Assembly (NCBI GenBank): GCA_946481445.1
Contig: CAMLOA010000039.1
Coordinates: 1 to 9,578, forward strand
Reading direction: 5' to 3'
DNA length: 9,578 bases
Origin: an uncultured Devosia sp.
GTDB taxonomy: Bacteria > Pseudomonadota > Alphaproteobacteria > Rhizobiales > Devosiaceae
Shown one piece after another: positions 1 to 6,552 of this stretch. The notes beneath the pieces were generated by a model. That model was not told where the DNA came from and made no database searches. It saw only the letters and a list, made by a program, of their open reading frames with translations. The translations under genes were made by a program, and so were the position numbers. Each line of letters begins with the position of its first letter. Positions within the stretch are counted from its first letter, which is position 1.

Positions 1-533
1 AGGACATCTGCTTCGTGCCGCAGGGCAAGTATGCCGACATCATCCGCAAGATGCATCCGGAAGCTGTGGCGCAGGGCGAGATCGTGCATCTGGACGGCCG
101 CGTGCTGGGCACGCATGACGGCATCGTCAATTACACGATCGGCCAGCGCAAGGGGCTGGGCGTCGCGGCCGGCGAGCCGCTCTATGTGGTCAAGCTCGAG
201 CACAGGACCGGACGGGTCATCGTCGGTCCGCGCGAAGCGCTCAAGACCCATACCGTGCGGCTGCGCGACGTGAACTGGCTGGGCGCCAGGCCGCTCAGCG
301 AGGTGAGCCAGGGCAATGGTGCGCCGGTCGAAGTCAAGGTGCGGTCCACGCGCGGGCCGCAGCCCGCCGTGATCCAGATGCGGGGCGAGGACGTGTTCGT
401 GACCCTGGTCAGCGGCGAATACGGCATTTCGCCCGGCCAGGCCTGCGTGTTCTATGCCGATGACAGCGCGACTTCGGAAGTCTGGGGCGGCGGCTTCATC
501 GCCGAAGCGGTGCCGCAGGTGTTTGCCGCCTAG
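1..533 (+). CDS. mnmA: tRNA-specific 2-thiouridylase MnmA (3' part)
   Basis: C-terminal part of MnmA, the cytoplasmic enzyme that uses ATP and persulfide sulfur to make 2-thiouridine at wobble position 34 of Lys, Glu and Gln tRNAs. The 5' end lies outside the window; the first full codon in frame is at position 3. The fragment opens with DICFVP, which holds the second catalytic cysteine of the family (the persulfide acceptor, third residue of the fragment). It continues through the conserved stretch [19 protein letters not shown] (about residues 36-54) into the C-terminal beta-barrel. The stop TAG is at 531-533. The N-terminal PP-loop ATPase motif and the first catalytic cysteine are not visible. 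The gene converges on the small membrane-protein gene, with only six bases between the two stops. Identification rests on motif recognition and is very secure. Confidence 0.96.
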   Translation, partial: DICFVPQGKYADIIRKMHPEAVAQGEIVHLDGRVLGTHDGIVNYTIGQRKGLGVAAGEPLYVVKLEHRTGRVIVGPREALKTHTVRLRDVNWLGARPLSEVSQGNGAPVEVKVRSTRGPQPAVIQMRGEDVFVTLVSGEYGISPGQACVFYADDSATSEVWGGGFIAEAVPQVFAA

Positions 534-539
534 GACCGG

Positions 540-725
540 CTACTGGGCCGGGGCCTCCTCGGTCGGTGCGCTGGTCGCAGCGGCATTGGCTTCGCGCAGG
601 GCCTGGTACGCGTTGATGCCGCCCAGCGCGGTGGAGATCGCGATCACCACCAGCAGGGCCCCCAGGATCAGCAGCACGATCCGACCCTTGTTGAGCGCGA
701 ATGGGCTGAGCTTGGGTTCGTCCAT
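540..725 (-). CDS. small single-pass membrane protein, unknown function
   Basis: Encodes 61 residues. Residues 1-13 are polar with two lysines and an arginine nearby. Residues 15-36 form one strongly hydrophobic segment (IVLLILGALLVVIAIS), and the tail is rich in Ala, Thr, Glu and Pro. By the positive-inside rule the N-terminus should be cytoplasmic and the acidic tail outside. The ATG at 725 is preceded on the minus strand by GAGG about eight bases upstream, a plausible ribosome binding site. I do not recognise the family. It is divergent from the ECF sigma gene (93 bp between starts) and tail-to-tail with mnmA, so it is probably transcribed alone. It could share control with the sigma gene, but no common site is evident. 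The main doubt is whether so short a frame is expressed; start, RBS and clean membrane segment argue that it is. Confidence 0.72.
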   Translation of the reverse strand: MDEPKLSPFALNKGRIVLLILGALLVVIAISTALGGINAYQALREANAAATSAPTEEAPAQ

Positions 726-803
726 GACGGCGCCTCACAAATAATTCTGCATAAGTGCCCAAGGATCGTCCGGGCAGGGCCGTCTTACCACTACAATGGT
801 GCC

Positions 804-808
804 GGAGG
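804..808 (+). promoter_or_regulatory. ribosome binding site fixing a GTG start for the sigma gene
   Basis: GGAGG lies ten bases upstream of the GTG at 819 and 22 bases upstream of the next in-frame ATG at 831. The spacing favours GTG 819 as the start, at the long end of the usual range. Confidence 0.6.
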
Positions 809-818
809 TAAGGCGCGG

Positions 819-1385
819 GTGCATGGCCTGATGGAACTCAATGCCGCATCCCAGACCGAGGCGGCGAACGCGGTGACGCGGGCGCTGGTCGTGCGCGCCC
901 AGAATGGCGACGCCCAGGCCTTTGGCGAGCTGATCGAGGACCATTATGACCTCATCCATCGCACGGCGTGGAAATGGTGCGGCAACCGCACCGATGCCGA
1001 GGACATTGCCCAGGATGTCTGCGTGAAGCTGGGGCAGGCCATCCGGCAGTTCGACGGGCGCTCGGCTTTCTCCAGCTGGGTCTATCGCATCACGCTCAAT
1101 GCGGTGCGCGACATGCAGCGGGCGGGAAAGCGGCGTAGCCGGCAAGCCGATGCCTATGCGGAAGTGGCGCCGGATGAATACGAGCCGGAGCAGGAGGCGG
1201 CGGCAACCAGCCGGCAGCTCTGGGACGCGGTCAGGACATTGCCGGAAAAGCAGCGTGACGCGGTGCTGCTGGTCTATGCGGAGGAACTGAGCCATGCGGC
1301 GGCGGCCGACATCATGGGCATCAAGGAGGCCACGGTGTCCTTCCATGTCCACGAGGCGCGCAAGACCCTGAGGGGGCTGCTATGA
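819..1385 (+). CDS. ECF-family RNA polymerase sigma factor
   Basis: An alternative sigma factor of 188 residues, a normal length for the extracytoplasmic-function (ECF) class. Sigma region 2 spans about residues 22-105, with the typical DAEDIAQDV stretch at 59-67 and the SAFSSWVYRITLNAVRD block at 82-98 (-10 recognition and core binding). A short acidic linker follows. Region 4 spans about 130-186, with LPEKQRDAVLL and a helix-turn-helix ending SFHVHEARKTLR, the -35 reader. No extra domains are present. The start is GTG at 819, chosen from the GGAGG at 804-808; ATG 831 would remove four residues. The stop TGA overlaps the start of the VWA gene in an ATGA junction, so the two are translationally coupled. 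That partner is therefore the first candidate for its regulator. The target promoter is unknown, and I saw no GGAAC-type -35 motif in the upstream gap. Confidence 0.95.
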   Translation: MHGLMELNAASQTEAANAVTRALVVRAQNGDAQAFGELIEDHYDLIHRTAWKWCGNRTDAEDIAQDVCVKLGQAIRQFDGRSAFSSWVYRITLNAVRDMQRAGKRRSRQADAYAEVAPDEYEPEQEAAATSRQLWDAVRTLPEKQRDAVLLVYAEELSHAAAADIMGIKEATVSFHVHEARKTLRGLL

Positions 1386-3505
1386 GCGACAATGACATGC
1401 ACGATCCGTTCGAAAGCCTGAGGGGCGCCAAGGCACCCGATCCGCGCGCCGAGGCGAGAAAGCGGGCGCTGGCGGCCGGCATGGCGGCCTTCGAGGCGGC
1501 CGAACAAAAAACTTCGCCTGCACCCCAAGGATCGGGTCTGGGTCCGCGTCTCATGTCCATCATCAATTCCTTCAAAGGGAAATCGATCATGGACATGCGT
1601 CTCCCCATAGGCACTGCCGCCATTGCCCTGCTGGTCCTGCCCCTGGGCTACCAGCTCTACACGACCACATCGATGACGCCGGCTGACGCCGTGCCGCCGC
1701 TGGTGGTGGCCGAACCGGCCCAGCCCCAACAGCCGGAAACGGAGATCGCGCTGGACGAAGCACCGGTCGACGACACGCTCAGCACGGTGGAGGCGGGCGA
1801 GTCTGCGCCCGGCCGTGACCAGGCCCAGGCGGCGCCGAAGCTGGCCGAGCCGGCTCCTGCCGAAGAACAGGAAGCCCTGGGTGACGTGACAGTGCTCTCG
1901 CGCGAGGCCTCCCCCATGGCCGGCGGCAATAGCGGCGTCATGGCTCCGCCGGCCTCGACGGCCTTTGCCGAGAGCGATGCCGACATGATGATGATGCCGG
2001 CGCCCATGCCATCGGTCGTGGCGCAGCCCACCGAGCCGAGCGGCGACGTGTTCACCGATTTTGCCGAACAGCGCCTCAAGGCCGTGGCGGACGAACCCGT
2101 CTCGACCTTCTCGATCGACGTGGATACGGCGAGCTATTCCTATGTGCGCCGCCAGCTCGAGGACGGCTACGTGCCCGAGCCCGATGCGGTGCGCATCGAG
2201 GAACTGATCAACTACTTCCCCTATGCCTATCCGGCTGCCGAGAGCGCCAGCCAGCCGTTCAAGCCGACCATGGCGGTCTATCCCACGCCGTGGAACCCGC
2301 AGACGCAGCTGCTCCATATCGGCATCAAGGGCTATGTGCCCGCTGCCGGCGAGGACAAGCCGAGCAATCTCGTCTTCCTTATCGACACCTCCGGGTCGAT
2401 GGACGAACCCGACAAGCTGCCGCTGCTCAAGCGCGCCTTCGGCCTCCTGGTCGACCAGCTTTCGGCCAATGATACGGTCTCCATCGTGGTCTATGCCGGC
2501 TCGGCCGGCGTGGTGCTGGAGCCGACCCCGGCCAATGAAAAGGCCAGGATCCTTGGGGCACTGGACCAGCTTGCGGCCGGCGGCAGCACCGCGGGCGCCG
2601 AAGGGATCGAACTGGCCTACCGGCTGGCCGAACAGGCCCGGGTGGCGGACGGCACCAACCGGGTGATCCTGGCCACCGACGGCGATTTCAATGTCGGGAT
2701 TGCCGATCCGGAAGACCTGACCGATTTCATCAAGGCCAAGCGCGACAGCGGCACGACGCTGTCGGTGCTCGGCTTCGGCCGCGGCAACCTGGACGATGCG
2801 ACCATGCAGGCCCTGGCGCAGAACGGCAATGGCAATGCCAGCTACATTTCGAGCTTCCGCGAGGCCCAGAAGGTTCTCGTCGAGGAGATGGGCGGCACGC
2901 TCGACATGATCGCCAAGGATGTGAAAATCCAGGTCGAGTTCAACCCGGCCATGGTCGCCGAGTATCGGCTGATCGGCTACGAGACGCGCCACCTCAACCG
3001 CGAGGACTTCAACAATGACGCGGTCGATGCCGGCGATATCGGCGCGGGCCATACCGTCACGGCCATCTACGAGATCACGCCGGTGGGTTCGGAAGGGGTG
3101 CTGGTCGATCCGCTGCGCTATGGGCAGACGGCGGAGACGCCGGTCTCGACCGGGCAGGAACTGGCCTTTCTCAAGATGCGCTTCAAGCTGCCCGACAGCG
3201 ATGTCAGCCAGCTGATCGAACAGCCGGTCACGGCCGACATGGTCTATGGCGACATTGCCGACGTCTCCGACGACATGCGCTTTGCCGCCGCCGTGGCCGC
3301 CTTCGGGCAGAAGCTCAAGGGTTCGGTCTATGGCACGGCGATCGGCTGGGACGACATTGCCGAGCTGGTCCGATCGGCCCGCGGCGCGGACGAGAGCGGC
3401 TATCGCGCCGAGTTCCTCAGCCTCGTCAAGACAGCCAGCCTGCTCAAGCCCGATACCCATACCGACCCCTGCGACACGGCCGCGAGCGGGGAGGTATGCG
3501 AGTAG
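1382..3505 (+). CDS. membrane-anchored VWA-domain protein (YfbK-like), putative anti-sigma partner
   Basis: A 707-residue protein. Residues 1-72 are hydrophilic with an Arg/Ala-rich helix at about 21-42. Residues 76-95 form one membrane span (TAAIALLVLPLGYQLY). Residues 98-225 are a Pro/Ala/Glu-rich linker. The conserved N-terminal domain of the YfbK-like VWA family starts near FSIDVDTASYSYVRRQL (243-259). The VWA fold follows at about 328-510 with an intact metal site: DTSGS at 335-339, Thr403 and the Asp of TDGD at 433. The C-terminal part (about 515-690) matches the family's usual extension and ends with two cysteines (697, 706). A single span with a short N-terminus inside puts the VWA domain in the periplasm. 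The ATGA overlap with the ECF sigma gene, and the sigma-like gene order, suggest that residues 1-72 bind the sigma factor; this is inference. VWA fold and topology are clear, the role is not. No ligand or protease is known from the sequence. Confidence 0.9.
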   Translation: MSDNDMHDPFESLRGAKAPDPRAEARKRALAAGMAAFEAAEQKTSPAPQGSGLGPRLMSIINSFKGKSIMDMRLPIGTAAIALLVLPLGYQLYTTTSMTPADAVPPLVVAEPAQPQQPETEIALDEAPVDDTLSTVEAGESAPGRDQAQAAPKLAEPAPAEEQEALGDVTVLSREASPMAGGNSGVMAPPASTAFAESDADMMMMPAPMPSVVAQPTEPSGDVFTDFAEQRLKAVADEPVSTFSIDVDTASYSYVRRQLEDGYVPEPDAVRIEELINYFPYAYPAAESASQPFKPTMAVYPTPWNPQTQLLHIGIKGYVPAAGEDKPSNLVFLIDTSGSMDEPDKLPLLKRAFGLLVDQLSANDTVSIVVYAGSAGVVLEPTPANEKARILGALDQLAAGGSTAGAEGIELAYRLAEQARVADGTNRVILATDGDFNVGIADPEDLTDFIKAKRDSGTTLSVLGFGRGNLDDATMQALAQNGNGNASYISSFREAQKVLVEEMGGTLDMIAKDVKIQVEFNPAMVAEYRLIGYETRHLNREDFNNDAVDAGDIGAGHTVTAIYEITPVGSEGVLVDPLRYGQTAETPVSTGQELAFLKMRFKLPDSDVSQLIEQPVTADMVYGDIADVSDDMRFAAAVAAFGQKLKGSVYGTAIGWDDIAELVRSARGADESGYRAEFLSLVKTASLLKPDTHTDPCDTAASGEVCE

Positions 3506-3555
3506 GCCGGCAGGAGTGATCGACACAGTTGCCGGCGGTGACGCTCGGGCCCGAG
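3506..3555. repeat. inverted repeats behind the VWA gene
   Basis: GCCGGCA at 3506-3512 pairs with TGCCGGC at 3530-3536 across a 17-base loop, and CTCGGGCCCGAG at 3544-3555 is a perfect 12-bp palindrome. Neither is followed by a T run. They may add to mRNA 3'-end structure ahead of the stronger hairpin at 3570. Function unproven. Confidence 0.35.
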
Positions 3556-3569
3556 AATGAACAACAGAG

Positions 3570-3601
3570 GGTGGCGGGGCTGCTGATGCGGCCCCGCCAC
3601 C
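3570..3601. terminator. GC-rich hairpin between convergent genes, probable bidirectional terminator
   Basis: An 11-bp perfect stem (GGTGGCGGGGC at 3570-3580 and its complement at 3591-3601) encloses a ten-base loop. It lies 64 bases after the VWA stop and 18 bases after the end of the SDR gene read from the other strand. There is no T tract on the plus side; the minus-strand exit (CCTCTGTTGTTC) is moderately T-rich. Position between two convergent genes supports a terminator or 3'-end stabilising structure. Confidence 0.7.
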
Positions 3602-3619
3602 GCGATTCCGGTCAGAGGC

Positions 3620-4375
3620 TCAGATGACCTGGCCGCCCGACACTTCGATGCGCTGGCCGGTGATCCAGCCGTTGTCTTCGGAGAGGAAGCTCGCCAGCAT
3701 CCGGCCGATATCGTCCGGCCGGCCCACGCGCCCGAGCGCGATCATGTCGGCGAACTGCTTGTTGAGGTCGGGCATGTCGCGAACGGCGCCGCCCAGGAAA
3801 TCGGTCTCGATGGCGCCGGGCGCGATCGTGTTGACGGTGATGCTGCGCGGGCCCAGTTCCTTGGCCAGGCTTACGGTCAGCGCCTCCACTGCGCCCTTGG
3901 CGGCGATATAGGCCGACATGCCGGGATAGGTGACGCGGGTGAGGCCCGACGAGTAGTTGACGATCCGTCCGCCCCGGGCGAGCAGGGGCAGGAGCTGCTG
4001 GGTGAGGAAGTAGACGCCCTTCACATGCACGTTGAACATGGCGTCGAACTGGGCTTCGGCGACGTCCGCGAAGGGCACCAGGTCACCGTGGCCGGCATTG
4101 TTGAGCAGGAAATCGAAGTCGAGGCGATCCCACCGCGTCGCCAGCACTTCGCGCACGCCCGCGACGAAACCCGCGAACTGGCTGGTGTCGGCCACGTCGA
4201 GCTGGAAGGCGGCCGCCTGGCGGCCCATGGCCTCGATTTCGGCGACCACGGCCTCGGCCTCGGCGCGGCTGTTGCGATAGGTGATGATGGTGTCGATGCC
4301 CCTGGCGGCCAGGTTGAGGGCGGCGTTGCGGCCAAGGCCGCGTCCGGCGCCGGTGATGATGGCGATCTTGCTCAT
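3620..4375 (-). CDS. short-chain dehydrogenase/reductase (SDR), FabG-like
   Basis: A classical SDR of 251 residues catalysing an NAD(P)-dependent oxidoreduction in the cytoplasm; the substrate cannot be read from the sequence. Visible motifs are the Rossmann glycine pattern TGAGRGLG (8-15), NNAG (92-95), Asn115, catalytic Ser143 in YSSG, and YIAAK with Tyr156 and Lys160. PGAIETDF (186-193) follows. An Arg after the second beta strand (TYRNS, 32-36) favours NADPH. Start ATG at 4375 is preferred because GGAGA sits five bases upstream and the Rossmann strand begins at residue 3. The ATG at 4411 would add a 12-residue extension lacking family character. The gene is divergent from an AraC-type regulator, the usual arrangement when the regulator controls the oxidoreductase. 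Its 3' end faces the VWA gene across a hairpin. Family assignment is secure; the specific function is unknown. Confidence 0.95.
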   Translation of the reverse strand: MSKIAIITGAGRGLGRNAALNLAARGIDTIITYRNSRAEAEAVVAEIEAMGRQAAAFQLDVADTSQFAGFVAGVREVLATRWDRLDFDFLLNNAGHGDLVPFADVAEAQFDAMFNVHVKGVYFLTQQLLPLLARGGRIVNYSSGLTRVTYPGMSAYIAAKGAVEALTVSLAKELGPRSITVNTIAPGAIETDFLGGAVRDMPDLNKQFADMIALGRVGRPDDIGRMLASFLSEDNGWITGQRIEVSGGQVI

Positions 4376-4464
4376 GACTGTCTCCGTTCTTGCTTTATCG
4401 AACGAGGCCATTTCTCTCTGACCCGTTCTGATGGGCCGAACATGAGCTTTTACAGGGACCGGCG

Positions 4465-4510
4465 CTTGCCAGATCGATCAAACCTCTTGCCTAATTCTCC
4501 AGATTGATTG
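4465..4510. promoter_or_regulatory. candidate AraC-type operator with direct repeats
   Basis: CTTGCC occurs at 4465-4470 and again at 4486-4491, exactly 21 bp apart, two helical turns. That matches the spacing of tandem half-sites used by AraC-family proteins. A related pair, AGATCGATC (4471-4479) and AGATTGATT (4501-4509), lies 30 bp apart in the same stretch. The region sits between the divergent SDR and AraC-type genes. Repeats are seen directly; binding is inferred. Confidence 0.4.
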
Positions 4511-4536
4511 CAGGGGCGACCAGCCGTGCATATAGT
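4508..4536 (+). promoter_or_regulatory. candidate promoter of the AraC-type gene
   Basis: TATAGT at 4531-4536 is one base from the -10 consensus. TTGCAG at 4508-4513 lies 17 bp upstream as a weak -35 (first three bases match). Predicted transcription start is about 4542-4543, that is, at the ATG of the regulator gene. Confidence 0.35.
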
Positions 4537-4542
4537 CAAGGC

Positions 4543-5436
4543 ATGCGTGAAACCCTCACAAGCGCCGTTGCCCGCTTTGCCGACGCCCATGCGAATGGCG
4601 AAGGTGTCGCCGCAACTGCGGTCGAAGGCCTGACGCTGATCCGCGCCTCGACCCCCAGCGCGCTGCAATATGCCATCTCCAACCCCATGGTGGTGCTGGT
4701 GGTACAGGGCGCCAAGCGCGTCAGCCTGAATGGCGTGCCCCATGACTTTTCGGCTGGCGAGAGCCTCTTCATCACAGCCGACGTGCCGACGGTGAGCCGG
4801 ATTACCGAGGCCAGTGTCTCCAAGCCCTATTACGCCCTGGTGGTCGATCTCGATCAGGGGTTGATTGCCGAACTTTGCGGCGAAATGGATGCCCGGGCCG
4901 AGGGAGGGGCGGGGCCGGTGCAGGTGGGCGAAACCGGTGCCGATGTGGCCGGTGCGGCCCTGCGCCTGGTCAACCTGCTGCAACGCCCGGCAGCACTGCC
5001 CATTCTTTCGCGGCAATTGATGCGCGAATTGCACTACTGGCTGCTGGCCGGAGAGCATGGGGCCAGCATCCGTCGGCTGGGATGGCCCGACAGCTCGGTG
5101 GAACGGATCGGCCGCGCCGTAGCCCATCTCCGGCAACACTTCGCCCGCGGCATCCGCATCGAGGATCTTGCCGGGCTTGCCGGCATGAGCCTCTCATCCT
5201 TCCACCAGCATTTCCGGCAGGTGACGTCACTCTCCCCGCTGCAGTTCCAGAAGCAACTGCGGCTGATCGAGGCGCGTCGGCTGATGCTGGCAGAGGGTTG
5301 CCTGGCCAGCCAGGCGGCGTTTGCGGTGGGCTATGAAAGCGTGCCGCAATTCACCCGGGAATATGGAAGGTTGTTTGGCGTGCCGCCAGGGCAGGATATC
5401 CGGGAGGCGCGCAGGAGCCCCTTGCAGGCGGCCTGA
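4543..5436 (+). CDS. AraC-family transcriptional regulator
   Basis: A 297-residue regulator. Residues 1-180 are a cupin-like sensor domain of the AraC_N type, with the characteristic VVLVVQGAKRVSLNG (50-64) and SAGESLFI (70-77). The C-terminal AraC/XylS DNA-binding domain spans about 186-283 with two helix-turn-helix units. The first is near IRIEDLAGLAGMSLSSFHQHF (204-224), the second near ASQAAFAVGYESVPQFTREY (255-274), followed by the end signature GRLFGVPP. Start ATG at 4543 is preferred. A TTG at 4504 would add 13 residues with no RBS and no family similarity, and would place the start inside the repeats. Only AAGG lies close upstream (4538-4541), too near for a normal RBS. It is divergent from the SDR gene, which it probably controls along with itself. 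A hairpin follows ten bases after the stop. The effector is unknown. Confidence 0.95.
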   Translation: MRETLTSAVARFADAHANGEGVAATAVEGLTLIRASTPSALQYAISNPMVVLVVQGAKRVSLNGVPHDFSAGESLFITADVPTVSRITEASVSKPYYALVVDLDQGLIAELCGEMDARAEGGAGPVQVGETGADVAGAALRLVNLLQRPAALPILSRQLMRELHYWLLAGEHGASIRRLGWPDSSVERIGRAVAHLRQHFARGIRIEDLAGLAGMSLSSFHQHFRQVTSLSPLQFQKQLRLIEARRLMLAEGCLASQAAFAVGYESVPQFTREYGRLFGVPPGQDIREARRSPLQAA

Positions 5437-5445
5437 ACACAGAGA

Positions 5446-5469
5446 AGGGCCGGAGCTGGCTCCGGCCCT
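5446..5469. terminator. hairpin terminator between convergent AraC-type and dioxygenase genes
   Basis: A perfect 10-bp stem (AGGGCCGGAG at 5446-5455, complement at 5460-5469) with a CTGG tetraloop lies between stops at 5436 and 5475. The plus-strand exit is CTCTGCTTC and the minus-strand exit is TTCTCTGTGTTC, both pyrimidine-rich but without a long T run. A bidirectional intrinsic terminator is the likely role. Confidence 0.8.
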
Positions 5470-5474
5470 CTGCT

Positions 5475-6425
5475 TCAGGCCAGCGGCTTCAGGCCGGCTT
5501 CGATGCTGGCGCGCCGGCCTTCGAGGAAGGGTGGCAGCGACAGGGCCTCGCCCAGGCTCTCCAGCGGCTCGTCCGCGGTGAAGCCGGGAACGTCGGTGGC
5601 AATCTCGAACAGGATGCCGTTGGGTTCGCGGAAATAGAGCGAGGTGAAGTAGTAGCGCTCCACCTCTCCGCTCGAGCGCAGGCCGAATTGACCCACCCGC
5701 GATACCCACTGGCGCAGCGTATCCTGGTCGGGCGTGCGGAAGGCGACATGGTGCACGCCGCCGGCGCCGGGCCGGGCCGGGGGCAGGCTGGGGTCGACGG
5801 CGACATGCAGTTCCGCCGACGGGCCGCCGGGGCCCATTTCGAAGACATGGGTTTCGGGCGTGTGGCTGGTGGCCGCGTAGTCGCGCACCTTGCGCATGTT
5901 CATCACCTGGGTCAGCACGGCCTCGGTGCGATCGAGCCGCGGCACCGACAGGGTGATGGGGCCCAGCCCGATGATCTGCTTGTCCGCCGGCACCGGCGAC
6001 TTGGCCCAGGGGATGACCTTGTTGGCCGGATCGACGACCAGGCGGAAGCGCTGGCCCTCGAAATCCTCGAAATCCAGCGAGGTGTGGCCATAGCGCTCCT
6101 TGATGGCGCTGGTGCCCACATTGTGCTGCTGCAGATGGTCCTTCCACCAGTTCAGCGTCTCGACGCTATCCACGCGCAGGCCGGTGCGGCCGACGGTGTG
6201 GTTGCCCCGCTGTTCGCGCGCCGCGGGAAAATCGAAGAAGGTCAGGTCGGCCCCCGGCGAGGCCACGCCGTCACCGTAGAACAGGTGATAGGCCGTGGTA
6301 TCGTCCTGGTTCACCGTCTTCTTGATCAGCCGCATGCCCAGGGTCTGGGTGTAGAAGGCCAGGTTTTTCCTGGCTTCGGCGGTCACGGCGGTCAGGTGAT
6401 GGATGCCGCCAAGTTCGAGTGTCAT
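5475..6425 (-). CDS. ring-cleaving dioxygenase of the glyoxalase/VOC fold (MhqO-like)
   Basis: A 316-residue cytoplasmic protein with two vicinal-oxygen-chelate modules, about 4-135 and 152-280. The metal ligands are visible: His9 in GIHHLTAVT, His225 in GVHHVAF and Glu274 in GILFEIATD. The whole pattern (GIHH, LGMRLIKKTVNQDD, YHLFYGD, LTFFDFP, then the repeat domain) matches the ring-cleaving dioxygenase group that includes Bacillus MhqO and relatives, linked to hydroquinone and quinone detoxification. Actual substrate is not shown by the sequence. Start ATG at 6425 has a strong AAGGAGA seven bases upstream. The gene lies 127 bp downstream of the DUF2200 gene on the same strand. That gap carries an inverted repeat, so it may have its own promoter. 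The AraC-type regulator is tail-to-tail and need not be related. Confidence 0.93.
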   Translation of the reverse strand: MTLELGGIHHLTAVTAEARKNLAFYTQTLGMRLIKKTVNQDDTTAYHLFYGDGVASPGADLTFFDFPAAREQRGNHTVGRTGLRVDSVETLNWWKDHLQQHNVGTSAIKERYGHTSLDFEDFEGQRFRLVVDPANKVIPWAKSPVPADKQIIGLGPITLSVPRLDRTEAVLTQVMNMRKVRDYAATSHTPETHVFEMGPGGPSAELHVAVDPSLPPARPGAGGVHHVAFRTPDQDTLRQWVSRVGQFGLRSSGEVERYYFTSLYFREPNGILFEIATDVPGFTADEPLESLGEALSLPPFLEGRRASIEAGLKPLA

Positions 6426-6482
6426 TTCGTGTCTCCTTATGCAGCGCTATGCGCCATGCTCGACCAACAATGTATGGAGGCT

Positions 6483-6500
6483 CGCTGGTGGTGACCAGCG
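6483..6500. promoter_or_regulatory. inverted repeat upstream of the dioxygenase gene, candidate operator
   Basis: CGCTGGT at 6483-6489 and ACCAGCG at 6494-6500 are perfect inverted arms separated by GGTG. The site is 58 bp ahead of the dioxygenase start. An 18-bp dyad of this size suits a dimeric repressor of the MarR or TetR type; relatives of this dioxygenase are MarR-controlled in Bacillus. No regulator gene of those types lies in the window. It could instead be a weak hairpin ending the DUF2200 transcript. Confidence 0.4.
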
Positions 6501-6552
6501 GACCAATGGCGACGGACTGGTGCCGATATTTGAACGACGGACATCGCTCCCG

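Noticed and set aside
536..551. CCGGC/GCCGG hairpin as terminator between mnmA and the small gene
   Set aside because: Only five base pairs and no T run, and it lies partly inside the small gene.
792..797. TACAAT as -10 of the sigma gene
   Set aside because: It would put the transcription start on the ribosome binding site, and there is no matching -35 at 17 bp.
1274..3526. 750-codon open frame on the minus strand opposite the VWA gene
   Set aside because: Its product is rich in His, Gly, Arg and Leu without a recognisable fold, as expected for the antisense of a high-GC gene. The plus frame has a clear VWA domain and a coupled start.
4376..4411. Upstream ATG (4411) extending the SDR by 12 residues
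   Set aside because: The added residues do not belong to the fold, and the RBS is better at the ATG at 4375.
4504..4542. TTG start at 4504 for the AraC-type gene
   Set aside because: No RBS, no family similarity in the added residues, and it overlaps the operator-like repeats.
5227..6147. 306-codon minus-strand frame across the AraC-type and dioxygenase genes
   Set aside because: It crosses a terminator hairpin and two genes with strong family matches, in a different frame from the dioxygenase.
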